Assembly: GCF_002355855.1 (NCBI RefSeq)
Contig: NZ_AP017655.1
Location: 3,041,001 to 3,105,000 of the forward strand
Length of the DNA: 64,000 nucleotides
DNA from: Sphingobium cloacae
GTDB taxonomy: Bacteria; Pseudomonadota; Alphaproteobacteria; Sphingomonadales; Sphingomonadaceae
Reading direction: 5' to 3'
Shown here: in pieces, positions 9,419 through 17,398 of the stretch
Position numbering within the stretch: the stretch's first letter is position 1
How the letters are laid out: each line of letters begins with the position of its first letter
Translations under genes and position numbers: made by a program
Notes under the pieces: model-generated
The model's input: the letters and a program-made list of their open reading frames with translations, nothing else
Database searches by the model: none
Told to the model about the DNA's origin: nothing

Positions 9419-10558
9419 GTGCACTGACTCAGTCGGTTGGTACAGGCAGCCGCCTGAGTTTGGCGAGAATGGTCTCGGCCGGCTTGGTCCAGACGAAGGG
9501 CTTAGGGTCGGCGTTCTGCTTTCGGATGTAAGCGCTAATGGTGTCCTGGAGGTCGACGACGGAGGTGAAGACGCCGCGCCGGATGACCCTTCGGGTGAGC
9601 GCCGAGAAGAAGTTCTCGACGGCGTTGAGCCATGAGCCCGAGGTCGGGGTGAAATGGAACACCCAGCGTGGATGATCGGCGAGCCACTCCAGGACCTTCG
9701 GATGCTTGTGGGTGGCGTAGTTGTCGAGGACGGCGTGGATCACCTTGCCGGCAGGAACGGCGCGCTCGACGGCGTTGAGGAACTTGATGAACTCCTGGTG
9801 CCTGTGCTTGGGCATGCAGCGACCGACGACTGTGCCGTGGAGGACGTCGAGCGCGGCGAACAGGGTGGTCGTGCCATTGCGTTTGTAGTCGTGCGTCATT
9901 GTTCCGCATTTGCCCGGCTTCAACGGCAGACCGGGTTGGGTTCGGTCGAGGGCCTGGATCTGGCTCTTCTCGTCGATCGAGATGACGACGGCGTGAGCCG
10001 GCGGGGCCATGTAGAGACCGACGATGTCTTCGACCTTGGCGGCGAAGGCGGGGTCGCTCGATCTCTTGAAGGTTCGCAGACGGTGGGGTTGGAGGTGATG
10101 GACCTGCCAGATGCGCTGGACGGTTCGGAGCGAGACGCCGAAGGCTTTGGCCATTGCGCGGCCGGTCCAATGGGTCACGGCACCGGGCGGTTCGGAGCAG
10201 GTCAACGCAACGATCCGTGCGACGACGGGCGCGGCGATCGGCGCCGTACCGGGCTTGCGCGTCTTGTCGCGGAGAAGACCATCGACGCCTTCCTCAGCGA
10301 AGCGCTGTTGCCAGCGCCAGACCGCAGGTCGGCTGACGCCGGCGCGGCGGGCCACTTCGAGCACCGGCAAGCGGTCGCTGGAGAGCAGCACGATCCTGGC
10401 GCGCAGCACATGCTTGAGCGGGCAGTTGCGGTCGCCGACGATTTGTTCAAGCCGAGCACGGTCGGCGGCGTTCAAGAGGATGTTGACGGTCTGGGCCATG
10501 ACGGGAGAGTCGCATGTCCTAGACGATTTGTGAATCTCCCGTCTGCGTCATTGCACTA
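9417..10558. mobile_element. IS630-family insertion sequence
   Basis: Bounded by TA dinucleotides (9417-9418 and 10557-10558), the IS630/Tc1 target. The ends just inside are imperfect 18-bp inverted repeats (9419-9436 and 10539-10556, 15 of 18 matching). About 1.14 kb with one transposase gene filling it. It sits directly against the IS5-family element. Confidence 0.9.
9429..10499 (-). CDS. IS630-family transposase
   Basis: 356 residues: N-terminal paired helix-turn-helix region (ARRAGVSRPAVWRWQQRFAEEG), then a DDE domain with Asp in VISIDEKSQIQALDR, Asp in HAVLDNYATHKHP and Glu in SWLNAVENFFSAL. The distance between second Asp and Glu fits the IS630 DD34E type. It cuts at TA and catalyses element movement. 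The frame appears intact, so the element could be active. Antisense to tcmP. Confidence 0.93.
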   Translation of the reverse strand: MAQTVNILLNAADRARLEQIVGDRNCPLKHVLRARIVLLSSDRLPVLEVARRAGVSRPAVWRWQQRFAEEGVDGLLRDKTRKPGTAPIAAPVVARIVALTCSEPPGAVTHWTGRAMAKAFGVSLRTVQRIWQVHHLQPHRLRTFKRSSDPAFAAKVEDIVGLYMAPPAHAVVISIDEKSQIQALDRTQPGLPLKPGKCGTMTHDYKRNGTTTLFAALDVLHGTVVGRCMPKHRHQEFIKFLNAVERAVPAGKVIHAVLDNYATHKHPKVLEWLADHPRWVFHFTPTSGSWLNAVENFFSALTRRVIRRGVFTSVVDLQDTISAYIRKQNADPKPFVWTKPAETILAKLRRLPVPTD

Positions 10559-11406
10559 GGTTTCGTGGACAAAGCTTGACTGGGGACTCGGTCGCTGATT
10601 CAAGGCTGGCTTTTGGAGGCAGCCTTGGGCGAGCGGATCGGCGTTACGGACGAAGAATGGGAAGTGATCGGGCCGCTGCTGCCGCCTGAGCACGGTCGTG
10701 GATGCCGCCCGGCGCAGGATAATCGCCCTTATTTCGAGGGCATGATGTGGATTGCGCGGACCGGCGCGCAATGGCGGCACCTGCCGGACGAGTATGGCAA
10801 GTGGAACAGCGTGTTCCGGCGCTATCGACGATGGGTCACGACCGGCGTGTTCGATGCCATGCTCGAGACGCTGGCCGAACTGGCGGGGCGCGACGCGGCC
10901 GCCGACATGATCGACAGCACGGTGGTCCGGGCACATCATTGTGCCGTCGGCATAAAAAGGGGACTCAGCAAACCGAGGCGCTTGGCCGATCGCGAGGCGG
11001 CTTCACGACGAAGCTCCACGCAAGGTGCGATGCCAGGGGCCTCCCCCTCGGCTTCGTGCTGACACCCGGACAGGCGCACGATGTGCAGGGCTTCGCCCCA
11101 CTGTTCCGTATGATAACCGACCGGATCAAGGCCTTCCTGGCCGACCGGGGCTACGATGCCGATGCGATCCGCGAAGAGATCGAGGCGGCGGGTGTCGAGG
11201 CGGTGATCCCTGCCAAGGTCAACCGGCGCAATCCCGCCCCGCACGACCGCGCGAAATACAAATGGCGCAACCTGATCGAACGCCTGTTCAACAAACTCAA
11301 GAACTGGCGGCGCATCGCGACCCGCTACGATAAAACCAAAGAATCATACCTCGGCTTCGTAGCGCTCGTGTCAGTCAAACTCTGGATACCCTTTGTCCAC
11401 GAAACC
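10559..11406. mobile_element. IS5-family (IS427-like) insertion sequence
   Basis: Perfect 16-bp terminal inverted repeats: GGTTTCGTGGACAAAG at 10559-10574 and its complement at 11391-11406, flanked by TA on both sides (10557-10558, 11407-11408). 848 bp, typical of the IS427 group, whose transposase is made from two overlapping frames. Confidence 0.9.
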
Positions 11407-11409
11407 TAG
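10613..11409 (+). CDS. IS5-family transposase, made by -1 frameshifting
   Basis: Frame A (from about 10613, TTG; start uncertain) holds the DUF4096-like N-terminus (VTDEEWEVIGPLLPPE) and the first catalytic Asp in DMIDSTVVRAHH. Frame B, one base back, holds FLADRGYDADAIRE and the Glu in NLIERLFNKLKNWRRIATRYDKT. The frames overlap at an A5G4 run (10954-10962), a likely programmed -1 slip. The stop codon TAG at 11407-11409 is formed partly by the duplicated target TA. Confidence 0.85.
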
Positions 11410-12128
11410 TTCCGTCTTTTTCATTCGTAGATCCGTTTGGTTACAAAGGATTATCTCTAAAGATCGTGCAGGGAGTTATAAAAGATTGGGGATGTGATTG
11501 CGTGTTTTTCTTCAATTATAATAGGATTAACGCAGGCATCAGCAATCCGGGTGTTAAGCAGCATATGGACGCGCTTTTTGGGGAAGAGCGCGCAAATGCC
11601 CTGCGCGCAAAACTGCCTGGGCTCAGTCCAGAATTGCGAGAGGCTGCGATCCTGGAGGCGCTGGCGAATGAGATTCATTCGTTGGGTGGCAAATTTGTCT
11701 TGCCCTTCACGTTCAAGAACAGCGAGGGCACACGCACTTCCCACAAGCTGATATTCGTGTCGAAGCACTTCAAAGGCTACGAGATCATGAAAGATATCAT
11801 GGCAGCCGAGAGCTCGACAACGGACGAAGGTGTTCCATCACTCACGTACTCACCAGCAGATGCCTCAATGCCGCTTCTTTTCTCGCTTGCGCAACCGATG
11901 TCCAAATTGAAGGGGATGCTGCTCGAACACTACGCTGGCCAAACATGCTCTCTCGATGAAATCTACGAAAGCCACAGCGTGGGCAAGCCATATATCAAGA
12001 AAAACTATCGAGAAGCGTTGAACACTCTGGAGGCAGCTGGTCAGGTATCGGCGTATTCAACCAAAGGAACGCGCCGAAAGGGCACTTACCCCGACCACGT
12101 GAAGATACAGTTCAAGGGCGGTATCTGA
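11409..12128 (+). pseudogene. tcmP: tcmP 3' part, displaced from its 5' part by two insertion sequences
   Basis: The frame immediately after the IS5-family element reads VPSFSFVDPFGYKGLSLKIV, then FFFNYNRINAGI and a C-terminal part with a winged-helix-like segment (about the last 80 residues: KPYIKKNYREALNTLEAAGQV). It continues tcmP 9023-9418 exactly in phase. As it stands it lacks its own start except an internal GTG at 11466 without a clear ribosome binding site. Its stop is two bases before the DUF5131 start, so the two formed one operon before disruption. Confidence 0.85.
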
Positions 12129-12130
12129 AC

Positions 12131-12925
12131 GTGGCAACGAACTCATCAATTGAATGGACGGAAGCGACTTGGAACCCGGTGGTTGGTTGCACGGTAATCT
12201 CACCAGGTTGCACAAACTGTTATGCGATGCGCATGGCGCGGCGGCTTGAGGCCATGGGGCAGCCCAAGTATTCAGGCACTACGCGCTTGTCGGGCGGCCG
12301 CCCGAAGTGGAATGGGACGGTGCGTATCGACGAGGAGAGCCTGAATCTTCCTGCCAGATGGCGCACTGGTAGAATGATTTTCGTCAACTCAATGTCTGAC
12401 CTTTTCCATGACGCCGTGCCTTTGAGGTTCATAAGGCAGGTTTTCGAGACGATGGCGGCGACCCCGCAGCACACGTATCAAATTTTGACCAAGCGGGCCG
12501 AGCGTCTGGAGGAGTTGGCTTTAGAAATCGATTGGCCGAAAAATGTGTGGATGGGGGTAAGCGTCGAGAATTCAGACTATCTCTACCGCATTGACCATCT
12601 CCGCAGGACTAGAGCTCAAACTAAATTTTTGAGCCTCGAACCTTTGCTTGGGCCTCTCGAAAACATGAATCTGCAGAGCATCGATTGGATCATCGCGGGT
12701 GGCGAGAGTGGCCCTGGAGCAAGACCGGTGGAGCCTGGCTGGGTTCGTTCGATCCGTGACCAATGCATTGCAGAAGGGGCGGCGTTTCACTTCAAGCAAT
12801 GGGGCGGCGTCAACAAGAAGAAGGCCGGACGGATCCTAGATGGCAGGACTTGGGACGAATTTCCCCAATCTCGTCGGGAAGCCATGACTACTTCGGAGCT
12901 GAAAAAGCTCGGCCTGGTTGACTGA
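12131..12925 (+). CDS. Three-Cys-motif protein, DUF5131 (phage Gp37/Gp68 family)
   Basis: 264 residues, GTG start two bases after tcmP. The N-terminus has NPVVGCTVISPGCTNCYAM, a CxxxxxxCxxC cluster that would bind an iron-sulfur cluster or metal; the fold is related to radical-SAM proteins. Further conserved motifs: VNSMSDLFH, ILTKRAERL, WMGVSVEN and IAGGESGPGARP. The family is found in phages and islands, often with TcmP; its reaction is unknown to me. The gene is intact although its partner is broken, and its promoter may have been lost or replaced by the insertions. Its stop directly abuts the hipA stop. Confidence 0.88.
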   Translation: MATNSSIEWTEATWNPVVGCTVISPGCTNCYAMRMARRLEAMGQPKYSGTTRLSGGRPKWNGTVRIDEESLNLPARWRTGRMIFVNSMSDLFHDAVPLRFIRQVFETMAATPQHTYQILTKRAERLEELALEIDWPKNVWMGVSVENSDYLYRIDHLRRTRAQTKFLSLEPLLGPLENMNLQSIDWIIAGGESGPGARPVEPGWVRSIRDQCIAEGAAFHFKQWGGVNKKKAGRILDGRTWDEFPQSRREAMTTSELKKLGLVD

Positions 12926-14176
12926 TTAGCAATTTTCGATTGCGAGACGGAAGCAGGTGGCAAAGCGTCCGCGATCAGCAGCACTGACTCCGGCTTCGGT
13001 GAATTTCTCCTCCCAGCCTCCGGCCACCTGCATGCGCATGTCTTCGACCATGGCTTGGGCCTGGTCGGGCGCGAGGTCGAACCCGGCAGCGCCAGCGAGA
13101 GCATTGGCGACAGTGGCGTCCCGGCCTTGCGGGCCGACGCCCAGCACCAGGCGTCGTTCAAGGCCGACCTGCGGCTTAGGCACGACATCGTAAAGCGGTG
13201 ACAGTCGCCAACCTTTGCCGTCGAACAGGAAGCCATGGTTGCGCAGGTGGTCGTCGTCATTGGTTACGAGGATGTTGAACACCATGCGCCGGAACAGTTC
13301 GTGGAGATCGCGGCGCACTTCGGTGCCATGCTGGCGAAGAACGGCCGCGAGGTCCGCGTAGCTGTAGCGGCTTACTTCGCTCTCGTGCGCGCCGAGCATG
13401 GTCAGGCCGGAGGCGAAGGGCCGCCGCTCCAGCCAGTTGCCGTGCGACTGGCGATCGAACCGTTCGATCAGATAGATGTCGCGTTCCAGCACGCGCCTGA
13501 AGTCGAGCGCCGGAACGTCGAGGCCACAGGTCGCAGCAAGGCGCATGGTCGCCAGCTCGACCCCGCATTCGGGGAAACTGTCATTGCGGGCCTGGAACTT
13601 GGCAATCCACGGCTGGCCGTCAATTTCGGTCGCAGCCTTTGGGCGCGCGCCACCGAGTGACGAACCGGCGGTGAGCAACCGCCGCAGGTTCTCGTCGAGC
13701 TGATCGACATGCTGCGCGCGCTCGGCAGCTTCGGCCAGTTCTTCCAGGGTAAAGTGTTCGCCCGGCGCATTGCCATCGCCCCACGGCGTGATGCGCTCCG
13801 GACGCTCGGGCGTGGGGCCGAATGCCAGTGCGCCCACCCGGTAATCGCCAGAGGCCAGGATCAGATCGATATCGCTCGGCAGGCGGTCGCCCATCGCCTT
13901 GTACATCAGGTATTGGCCCCAGCCATCGGGAGCTGCGTCGCGAATGCCGCCGAAGACGGCAAAGCCTTCTTCGGTCCGGAATGTGCGTTCAGTGCCCGGC
14001 TCGTGAAGCGGCAGTGCCACCGGATCGACAGGAACGCGATCCGGACGGGCGAGGTAGCGGCGACCATAGGCGAAAGTCGCGAACTGGTTGCGCGGTTCGT
14101 CAGTCATCGTCAGCAGCCCAGCTGGAACAGGGCCGCCTGCGAGGTGAACGAACACATAGGTGCGCACCGTTGCCAT
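12926..14176 (-). CDS. hipA: HipA-type serine/threonine kinase toxin
   Basis: 416 residues. HipA toxins phosphorylate a cellular target (glutamyl-tRNA synthetase in E. coli) and slow growth. Seen: N-terminal HipA_N-like region (GLLTMTDEP, FGGIRDAAPDGWGQ), the Ser/Gly loop SSLGGARPKAATEIDG including the equivalent of the autophosphorylation loop, catalytic NDDDHLRNHGFLF and the metal-binding SPLYDVVP. All kinase motifs look intact. Five bases downstream of hipB, so co-transcribed and probably neutralised by it. The gene ends with no gap against the convergent DUF5131 gene. The actual phosphorylation target is unknown. Confidence 0.9.
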   Translation of the reverse strand: MATVRTYVFVHLAGGPVPAGLLTMTDEPRNQFATFAYGRRYLARPDRVPVDPVALPLHEPGTERTFRTEEGFAVFGGIRDAAPDGWGQYLMYKAMGDRLPSDIDLILASGDYRVGALAFGPTPERPERITPWGDGNAPGEHFTLEELAEAAERAQHVDQLDENLRRLLTAGSSLGGARPKAATEIDGQPWIAKFQARNDSFPECGVELATMRLAATCGLDVPALDFRRVLERDIYLIERFDRQSHGNWLERRPFASGLTMLGAHESEVSRYSYADLAAVLRQHGTEVRRDLHELFRRMVFNILVTNDDDHLRNHGFLFDGKGWRLSPLYDVVPKPQVGLERRLVLGVGPQGRDATVANALAGAAGFDLAPDQAQAMVEDMRMQVAGGWEEKFTEAGVSAADRGRFATCFRLAIENC

Positions 14177-14181
14177 GACCG

Positions 14182-14523
14182 TCAGAAGTCCAGCTCGTCG
14201 CTGCTCACGGCATGCGTCGTCTTGGGCAGCCGGGCAAGGTCTTCGCTGATGCCTGCCCTGTCAGTATCCGGGGCGACGAGTTCGGCGAGGCGCTGGGTCA
14301 TGCCGAACACATGGAGCGCACTTGCCAGCACGGCCAATCCCACGGTTGCATCGCCGGCCTCAAGGCGCTGAAGCGTCTGTACCGAAACCAGCATGCGTTC
14401 TGCCATCAACCGCTGCGGCAACTTGCGGCGGCGGCGGGCGATGGAAATGTCCTTGCCCAGCTGCGCAATCGCGCGCTGGCTCTGGGGCGGCAGGCCGCTG
14501 GCAGCTCTGGAGGCGCGTGACAT
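14182..14523 (-). CDS. hipB: HipB-type helix-turn-helix antitoxin and repressor
   Basis: 113 residues with a Cro/CI-type helix-turn-helix (about 22-80: LGKDISIARRRRKLPQRLMAERMLVSVQTLQRLEAG). First gene of the leftward hipBA operon. Members bind an operator ahead of the operon and cover HipA. The matching inverted repeat lies 14 bases upstream of the start. Confidence 0.88.
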   Translation of the reverse strand: MSRASRAASGLPPQSQRAIAQLGKDISIARRRRKLPQRLMAERMLVSVQTLQRLEAGDATVGLAVLASALHVFGMTQRLAELVAPDTDRAGISEDLARLPKTTHAVSSDELDF

Positions 14524-14536
14524 GAAGAATGTATGT

Positions 14537-14572
14537 CATATCATGTGAAAAATGTCAATTCAGCATGATATG
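14537..14572. promoter_or_regulatory. Inverted repeat upstream of hipBA (candidate operator)
   Basis: CATATCATG at 14537-14545 and its exact complement CATGATATG at 14564-14572, flanked by further near-symmetry (TGTCATATCATG and CATGATATGTCA). The two halves lie 27 bases apart centre to centre, about 2.5 turns, in the only AT-rich spot of this stretch. Likely HipB binding site overlapping the promoter. Confidence 0.55.
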
Positions 14573-14795
14573 TCACTACATTAAGGGGCGTTTCAGCCTG
14601 TAGCATGCAGTTCGCGGCGGTGCCACGCGCCAGCAGATGATTGCCATAAATCTGACCCTCGGACCCTTACCGCGCACTGACAATCCGCCGCAAACCCAAG
14701 CGACACTGCAATCGGGGAGTAGGGATGGTCCAACAGGAGGAATGGAAGAAGAACAGGTGCTTGCCTCAATCCATTGAATCAAGAATATTCATGGC

Positions 14796-15713
14796 ATGAC
14801 AGAGAGGTCAGCGCCCTCAGTATTTCCGCAGCCGGACGGCGCGTTGGCGTTGGACGAGTCATTTGCCCGATTCTGCAGCTTGAAACGCACCCAACCGACT
14901 GCAGACCTGCTGGGGGGCAAGGTGCTCGACTGCATGCTGGTCGCGGCAACCGAGTGCGAAACGGCACACAACCGGTATGCCGCATTTGCTTTTCCAGGTG
15001 CTGCATTCGGCATTGCCGGAGCGCTGGAATACATTCGCAACCGCCGCTTTCTCGCGTTGGCTATCGGCCTTGCTGGCGCAGCAGCAGCCTCGCCCCTGTT
15101 GCGGGCAAGAACCCATCGCACAGAACCATCAAAGGCAAAGCTGCTCGACACCGCCACGCTCAAGCAGCGCCGCTTCGTCATCGCCATGCTCGAATTTCAG
15201 GAACACCTCGCCGCTGGTCGCATCGCGGCCTTCGAGCGGATCACGCCTCATGAGCGTGACCGCCAATACCGCGAAGTTCACCCGAGCCTGTTCAGGGCCG
15301 ACCATGCGCTCGCGGCAATTGTCGGCGGCAATCGCTATTGGGCGTGCGCAAGGGTTCGCTCATCCTTGCAGCACCAGTTGCCGACAACCGACTTGCTGTT
15401 CGAGATCGGCAGCATCCGTGCCCGCGCCTACCTCGATGGCAAATATCTTGTCGAAGCAACGTCCGAGAGCTTTGCGCGTGCAAAGCAGGCAATCATGGCG
15501 CGTTTTCCCAATGATCGAACCCTGCACGCACATCTCGACAGCATCGAGAAAATGCGTGCCCTCGATCCGACGAAGTTTCCATCGCCTGCCGCCAAGGCGG
15601 CGGAAGTTGCAGGCCATATCGACAGGGCAAGAACGCAGACGCTGCTGGCCGAGGGGCTTTTGGATTACTTCGAGAACAGGATGAGGCAGGTAGAAGTCGA
15701 AGGGCTCGACTAG
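14796..15713 (+). CDS. Hypothetical protein of the island, possible membrane hairpin
   Basis: 305 residues, not recognised. Around residues 62-105 there are two hydrophobic stretches separated by NRRF (FPGAAFGIAGALEYI and LALAIGLAGAAAASPLL), which could form a membrane hairpin; the rest is soluble and rich in Ala/Arg. It starts 272 bases after hipB and is read away from it, toward the mobilization block. The region 14573-14795 between them holds only the hip operator and probable promoters. A role in mobilization or regulation cannot be judged from the sequence. Confidence 0.6.
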   Translation: MTERSAPSVFPQPDGALALDESFARFCSLKRTQPTADLLGGKVLDCMLVAATECETAHNRYAAFAFPGAAFGIAGALEYIRNRRFLALAIGLAGAAAASPLLRARTHRTEPSKAKLLDTATLKQRRFVIAMLEFQEHLAAGRIAAFERITPHERDRQYREVHPSLFRADHALAAIVGGNRYWACARVRSSLQHQLPTTDLLFEIGSIRARAYLDGKYLVEATSESFARAKQAIMARFPNDRTLHAHLDSIEKMRALDPTKFPSPAAKAAEVAGHIDRARTQTLLAEGLLDYFENRMRQVEVEGLD

Positions 15714-15791
15714 CTACTGAACTTTTATGACTGCCCACCGGCAGCACCGCCGAGCAACCTTGAGCTTCGCAACGAAGCGAAAGGATGCCCG

Positions 15792-16046
15792 ATGGAACAG
15801 CCACCCCTCTCCGGCTTGCTGACGACGCAGGACCTGATTGCCCTCGTCCGGCTCAGCCGCACCTCGATATACAGAATGACACGGCAGGGGCGGTTTCCGC
15901 CAGCCTGCTCGATAGGCAACGGACATATCCGCTGGCGCGAAGCCGATGTCCGCGCCTGGATGGCTGAACTGCCATCGCAGGCCTACCCGCAGGGTGACAG
16001 CGAACCACGCTATGACCCGCCTCACAGCCCCCGGCGGCTGTCATGA
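15792..16046 (+). CDS. AlpA-like excisionase/regulator (MerR-type HTH)
   Basis: 84 residues with the AlpA pattern: LLTTQDLIALVRLSRTSIYR, a short wing and GHIRWREADVRAWM. AlpA proteins are small DNA-binding proteins of islands and prophages that control integrase or excision. ATG at 15792 is the first gene of a row in which every start overlaps the previous stop. Likely controls this mobilization operon or acts as excision factor for the integrase at 24138. Confidence 0.8.
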   Translation: MEQPPLSGLLTTQDLIALVRLSRTSIYRMTRQGRFPPACSIGNGHIRWREADVRAWMAELPSQAYPQGDSEPRYDPPHSPRRLS

Positions 16047-16318
16047 GCGGCGGCCCCGTTTCCATCCCGCAGGCCGATGCCGAGCTGCATCCGGTGATCG
16101 AGCGGATCACCGGCCATTCGGTCGATATCGAGTTCCTGTTCTGGCCAATCACTGGACCGGAAGGCGAATGCTGCGGCGGCCATCTCAATGTTGGCAGCGC
16201 ACGCATCTGGCTTGACCCGGACCACGCCAGCAATCTCGCCGACCGGGTTCGCGCGGCCATCGACCAGGCTGTCCTGAGCAACTTCCCATCTCCCACCAAT
16301 CAACGGAGATTGTCATGA
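16043..16318 (+). CDS. Small hypothetical protein of the mobilization operon
   Basis: 91 residues, family not recognised. Contains EFLFWPITGPEGECCGGHLNVG and an IDQAVL tail. Its start ATG overlaps the stop of the AlpA-like gene (ATGA), showing translational coupling. No membrane segment or signal peptide. Confidence 0.65.
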   Translation: MSGGPVSIPQADAELHPVIERITGHSVDIEFLFWPITGPEGECCGGHLNVGSARIWLDPDHASNLADRVRAAIDQAVLSNFPSPTNQRRLS

Positions 16319-16815
16319 GAATTTCGCAAGCAGATGCCCTCGCCATTGTCGCGTCGGACTCGTTCCAGGAGCAGATCGTTGGCCCGATGATCGAGGCCTT
16401 TGTCCGTCGCCTCAGTCGCCCTGGCGAGGATGGCAAGACCTACCGCTCGTTCATTCTCGACTGGCTCTATTTCGAACGTCCGATGCTCGATCGCTTTATC
16501 GGCGAGCAGTTCAACGTCCAGTTTGAAGGTCCAGCACTTGCCATTGACGGGACCGACTATCCCCTTGGCGGTTTCATCGAACGGCAGATCGAATGGGTTC
16601 GCCTTGATCCCGTCGATGCATTCGAATTGCGCACCAGATTGCGCAAGGCAGTGGACGCCGAAGTCACCGACTGGATCGATGGCAGGCCGATGAAATTCCT
16701 GCCTGCCATTGTCGAAAAGCCGTTCCCGGATCGGGCGGCAGCGGATGCCGAGGCCGCGCGGATCATCCGCGACTTTCAGGGCTCCACCGGAAAGCCCGAG
16801 GGAGGCCGCAGATGA
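16315..16815 (+). CDS. Hypothetical protein of the mobilization operon
   Basis: 166 residues, soluble, not recognised; segments SFILDWLYFERPMLDRFIGE and GGFIERQIEWVRLDP look like ordered helical protein. Starts with an ATGA overlap on the previous gene and ends with another on the next, so it belongs to the same transcript as traD and traA. Confidence 0.65.
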   Translation: MRISQADALAIVASDSFQEQIVGPMIEAFVRRLSRPGEDGKTYRSFILDWLYFERPMLDRFIGEQFNVQFEGPALAIDGTDYPLGGFIERQIEWVRLDPVDAFELRTRLRKAVDAEVTDWIDGRPMKFLPAIVEKPFPDRAAADAEAARIIRDFQGSTGKPEGGRR

Positions 16816-17030
16816 CAATCAGGACTGTCATGCCGGATCACAATTCGGGCCACGATGCTACGCATCGAGGCAAGATAAGGTCTACACACCCCACGCACCC
16901 GTGCAGCGAGCATTTCCGCCGGTTTGCGAGCGGGCGGATAGCGTCCTCGGAATTGCGCCAGCCCCAGATTAGCGCGTTTGAGGCATTCCCCGAGCGCGCC
17001 AAGCGCGCGCCCCGGAGCTGGCCATGCTGA
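16812..17030 (+). CDS. Possible small basic protein linking the mobilization genes
   Basis: 72 residues, rich in His, Arg and Ser, no recognised motif. The case for a real gene is positional: its ATG overlaps the previous stop (ATGA) and its own stop overlaps the start of the next gene, matching the coupling seen across the whole operon. The case against is low-complexity composition. The same stretch could also contain the origin of transfer. Confidence 0.4.
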   Translation: MTIRTVMPDHNSGHDATHRGKIRSTHPTHPCSEHFRRFASGRIASSELRQPQISAFEAFPERAKRAPRSWPC

Positions 17031-17398
17031 CCGCGAGCAAGCGCACCGTGCGCCTCAATCCGTCGCAGGGCCGAACTCTTCGTGGGATCGCGGAACGCCG
17101 AGGCCTCACCGAATATGCGATGCTCCAGCGCATCATCGAAGCTGGGTTTCTGTCCGTGATCAACGGGACCGACCGGGACACCGACACCCGCGAGATCGCC
17201 AACGGGGTTGGCGCGATTGCGGAGCGTCTGGCCGAGGTCGAGCGGGTGCTCGACCGTGCGCTGTTCACGGCCTGCGCCGCCTATGCTTACGCCCGCCATT
17301 CAGCCCTTGGGACCAAGAAGCCGGACGAGGCGATTGCCGCCGATGCCAAGGCAGCCTTCGAGCGCCAGCGCTCGCTTGCCCTGGAAATCGAGCCATGA
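17024..17398 (+). CDS. Ribbon-helix-helix mobilization accessory protein (MobC/TraJ-like)
   Basis: 124 residues. The N-terminal part (KRTVRLNPSQGRTLRGIAERRGLTEYAMLQRIIEAG) fits an RHH DNA-binding fold, followed by a helical tail. Proteins of this kind beside traD/traA bind the origin of transfer and help the relaxase load. Overlaps traD by ATGA. Confidence 0.6.
   Translation: MLTASKRTVRLNPSQGRTLRGIAERRGLTEYAMLQRIIEAGFLSVINGTDRDTDTREIANGVGAIAERLAEVERVLDRALFTACAAYAYARHSALGTKKPDEAIAADAKAAFERQRSLALEIEP

Noticed and set aside
16850..16905. Possible origin of transfer near GGTCTACACACC and small GATGC/GCATC repeats
   Set aside because: The position before the RHH gene and traD is reasonable, but the resemblance to known MobF nick sites is too weak and I see no strong inverted repeat.
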